A DNA stretch of 64,000 bases from Ziziphus jujuba (lineage: Eukaryota; Streptophyta; Magnoliopsida; Rosales; Rhamnaceae), in NCBI RefSeq assembly GCF_031755915.1, contig NC_083390.1, positions 21,911,501 through 21,975,500 on the forward strand, read 5' to 3'. The notes under the pieces are model-generated. The model had not been told where the DNA came from, ran no database searches, and saw only the letters and a program-made list of their open reading frames with translations. A program made the translations under genes and the position numbers. Below, in pieces: positions 61,516 through 64,000 of the stretch (its first letter is position 1; each line of letters starts with the position of its first letter).

Positions 61516-64000
61516 ATGGCATCCGTGAAGTATGATATTCCGCTATTGGATCGCGACACCAGATTTGCATTACGGCAAGTTAAGATGCGGGCTGTTCTTG
61601 CGTAGATGGATTTGGAAGATGCACTATTAGGGTTTGATAAAATGCCCTCGTCTTGAACCGCGGAAGAGAAACAACAGAAGGATCATAAAACCCTAACTCA
61701 AATTCAACTTCATCTCTCTAATCAGATTCTGCAAGACGTTTTGAAGGAGAAAACTACTGCTGCATTATGGATGAAAGTGGAGCAATTGTGCATGACAAAA
61801 ACTTTGACTAGAAAATTGCATCTGAAGCAGCGATTGTCTTCTCATCATATGTCTGAAGGTACGTCTTTGGCTAATCACTTAACTGTCTTCAAGGAAATTG
61901 TTGCTCATTTAGAGGCTATGGAGGTTAAGTACGAGAATGAGGATTTAGGGTTGATTTTGCTATGTTCGCTGCCTTCTTCATATTCGAATTTTAGAGATAC
62001 GATTTTATATAGTCGTGATACTCTTACTTTGGAAGAGGTTTATGATGCTTTGCTCTCTAAGGAAAAGATGAAGCAGCTTGTAGTGGGATCCAAGATTCAG
62101 GCAGAAGGTCTTGCTATTAGAGGCAAGATGCAAGAGAGAAATTTTGGTGGTGACGGAAGAGGCAAATCAAAATCAAGTAACAAGGAAAAGGTGTGTAGGT
62201 ATTGCAAGAAGAAAGGACACATTAAATCAGAGTGTTATAAATTACAGAATAAGAATAAGAGGGCTGCTGCTAATCAAAAGGGAAGGCAACAAGACAATTC
62301 AGCCCAAGCCAGTGTTGCAGAAGATAATTACAGTGATGGAGAGCTCCTTGTTGTCTCTGATAACTCAAAACCTAGTGATGAGTGGATTCTGGATTCTGGC
62401 TGTACGTTTCATATGTGTCCCAATCGAGATTGGTTTTCAACATATGAAACTGTATCTAAAGGTGCTGTGTTGATGGGAAATAATGCATCTTGTAAGATTG
62501 CAGGTGTTGGAACAGTCAGGATTAAGATGTTTGATGGAGTTGTCAGGACACTGGGGGATGTGAAACATGTCCCAGATTTGAAAAGGAATCTCATCTCATT
62601 GAGTACTCTTGATTCGAAAGGGTACAAGTACACTGGTGAAGGTGGAGTTCTGAAGGTTAGCAAAGGTGCTCTCGTTGTGATGAAAGGGTAGAGAAAATCT
62701 GCCAAGTTATATATCTTGTAGTGCTCTACTGTTACAGGTGATGCAGCTGTTGCTACGCGTGCTCTGTCAGATTCTGATATCACTAGACTTTGGCATATTT
62801 GTCTTGGTCATATGAGTGAGAATGGTGTGGCTGAGTTGAGCAGAAGAGGACTTCTTGATGGTCAGAGTATTAGTAAATTGGAGTTTTATGAGCATTGTGT
62901 CTTTGGGAAGCAGAAGAAAGTCAGATTCACAAAAGGCATTCACAACACCAACGGGATACTTGATTATATACATTCTGATCTATGGGGACCATCTAGAGTG
63001 CTTTCTAAAGGAGGTACCAGTTATATATTAACCATTATAGATGATTTCTCTCGGAGACTTTGGGTATTCTTTTTGAAACAGAAAAGTGAAGTTTTTGCTA
63101 TGTTTAGAGATTGGAAGACCATGATAGAGAAGCAAACAGGGAAGCAGATAAAACATTTGCGCATTGACAATGGCTTGGAGTTTTGCTCTGACGAGTTTAA
63201 TGGCTTATGCAAGTCAGAAGGAATTATGAGACACCATACATTTCGTCAAACTCCACAACAAAACGGTGTAGCAGAGCGAATGAATAGGACAATAATGGAG
63301 AAAGTACGCTGCATGCTTTCTAATGCTAGTTTGCCAAAGTCGTTTTGGGCTGAAGCGGCTTCTACAGCTTGTTTTCTCATTAATCGGTCTCCTTCAACTG
63401 CTATTGACAAAAAGACTCCTTTAGAGGTATGGTCTGGTACTCCTTTTGATTACTCTAATTTGAAGATTTTTGGATGTCCTACATATGCTCATGTAGATAA
63501 TGGAAAACTAGAACCCAAATCTGTTAAGTGTGCTTTTCTAAGTTATAAGTCTGGTGTTAAAGGATATAAAATGTGGTGTTCTAAATCTGGTAAGATCATA
63601 ATTAGCAGAGATGTTGTTTTTTATGAAAATGCTATGCTGCGAAATTTGCCTTCTAGTGATTTTTCTGATACAAGTCAGCAAAAATCAAGTACACAGGTTG
63701 AGTTTCAGATTGGGTCAGGATCTACATCAGAGTTGACACCTCAGCCTAGTTCAGAGACACATGGTGGTGCTGTCCCTACATCACCACCTCCAGCACCACA
63801 GTATTCGATCGCTAAGGACAGGCCTAGAAGAGATGTTAGACCTCCACAGAGATATGCTAAGGCTGATTTGGTTGCCTATGCCTTGAATGTAGCAAAGAGT
63901 ATTGATTCAAATGAAGAGCCTTCTACTTATTCAGAGGCAGTTAGTTGTGATGATTCTGATAGGTGGATGATTGCTACGCAGGAGAAGATAGAGTCTCTAC
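61516..64000 (+). pseudogene. Copia gag-pol, one frame with four nonsense codons, runs off the end
   Basis: ATG 61516 opens gag (MASVKYDIPLLDRDTRF). The zinc knuckle CRYCKKKGHIKSEC is at 62194-62235. The protease motif DSG is at 62392-62400, in WILDSGCTFHMC. In the integrase zinc finger the first Cys is Tyr (62887-62889, FYEHC). The core triad is intact: Asp 62977, Asp 63166, Glu 63274, the last two 35 residues apart. RT begins near 63900. Stops are at 61603, 61654, 62689 and 62719. No frameshift is seen over 2.48 kb, and the frame is open from 62722 to the window end. The element is recently inactivated compared with the other two. Confidence 0.9.

Larger units (their letters stand above)
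61061..64000 (+). mobile_element. Ty1/copia retrotransposon, 5' part, inserted in B5
   Basis: The 5' LTR is 61061-61475. A primer site TGGTTTCAGAGCC follows at 61478-61490, then gag, protease, integrase and the start of RT in one frame to the window end. The B5 homology stops exactly at 61060. The LTR end is not the usual CA (it reads TA), which may be a mutation. The 3' half and target duplication lie outside the window. Its proteins are TNT1-94-like but clearly different from those of the 4721-10708 element. Confidence 0.88.

Overview
This is an AT-rich plant nuclear window, most likely from a eudicot. The evidence is small-exon/large-intron genes with GT-AG junctions, plant Ty1/copia elements, TRIM elements, a hAT-type element and many (TA)n/(TG)n microsatellites. 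I cannot name the species. All host genes belong to one family: LRK10L-type receptor-like kinases (leaf-rust-10 / wall-associated-kinase-like). These have a signal peptide, a Cys-rich GUB_WAK-type ectodomain, a WAK-associated C-terminal domain, one transmembrane helix and a Ser/Thr kinase whose catalytic loop reads HFD instead of HRD (non-RD). All host genes lie on the + strand.

The cluster is a tandem array in which two subfamilies, called A and B here, alternate. Order: A0 (1-396, broken, cut by the window edge); B0 (2332-4720) with kinase scraps B0' (10714-11290) and B0'' (13795-14070); A1 (16697-23139, intact); B1 (24255-28440, broken); A2 (30190-33063, intact); B2 (36155-36769, fragment); A2' (37330-38115, fragment) and a B promoter scrap (38280-38740); A3 (39511-42430, frameshifted in the kinase); B3 (44400-44688) and B3' (46838-47440, scraps); A4 (50478-52948, intact); B4 (54616-57731, broken); B5 (60841-61060, start only). 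Three A genes look functional. No B gene does.

Mobile DNA explains most of the remaining sequence. A complete but decayed copia element (4721-10708, minus strand, target duplication CTTCT) interrupts B0 and itself carries a nested TRIM (6047-6674, target duplication CATAT). A copia remnant (44689-46837) replaced the middle of B3. A copia element running off the right edge (61061-64000) sits in B5. A 2.9-kb solo LTR (24282-27161) sits in the small second exon of B1. A non-autonomous hAT-type element (34601-35689) has an 8-bp target duplication. Intron 2 of A1 holds a nest of TRIM-like repeats.

The left 14.8 kb and the segment at about 42.0-50.3 kb are diverged copies of one A-B segment, each later hit by a different retrotransposon. 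The best leads are: the A/B alternation with selective loss of B; gene A1, whose ectodomain is very different although its kinase is nearly the same as its neighbours; gene A3, which an 11-bp deletion turns into a possible kinase-dead truncated receptor; a variable dinucleotide tract at the splice donor of mini-exon 2 in three paralogues; and an unexplained block of about 200 bp found six times downstream of units.
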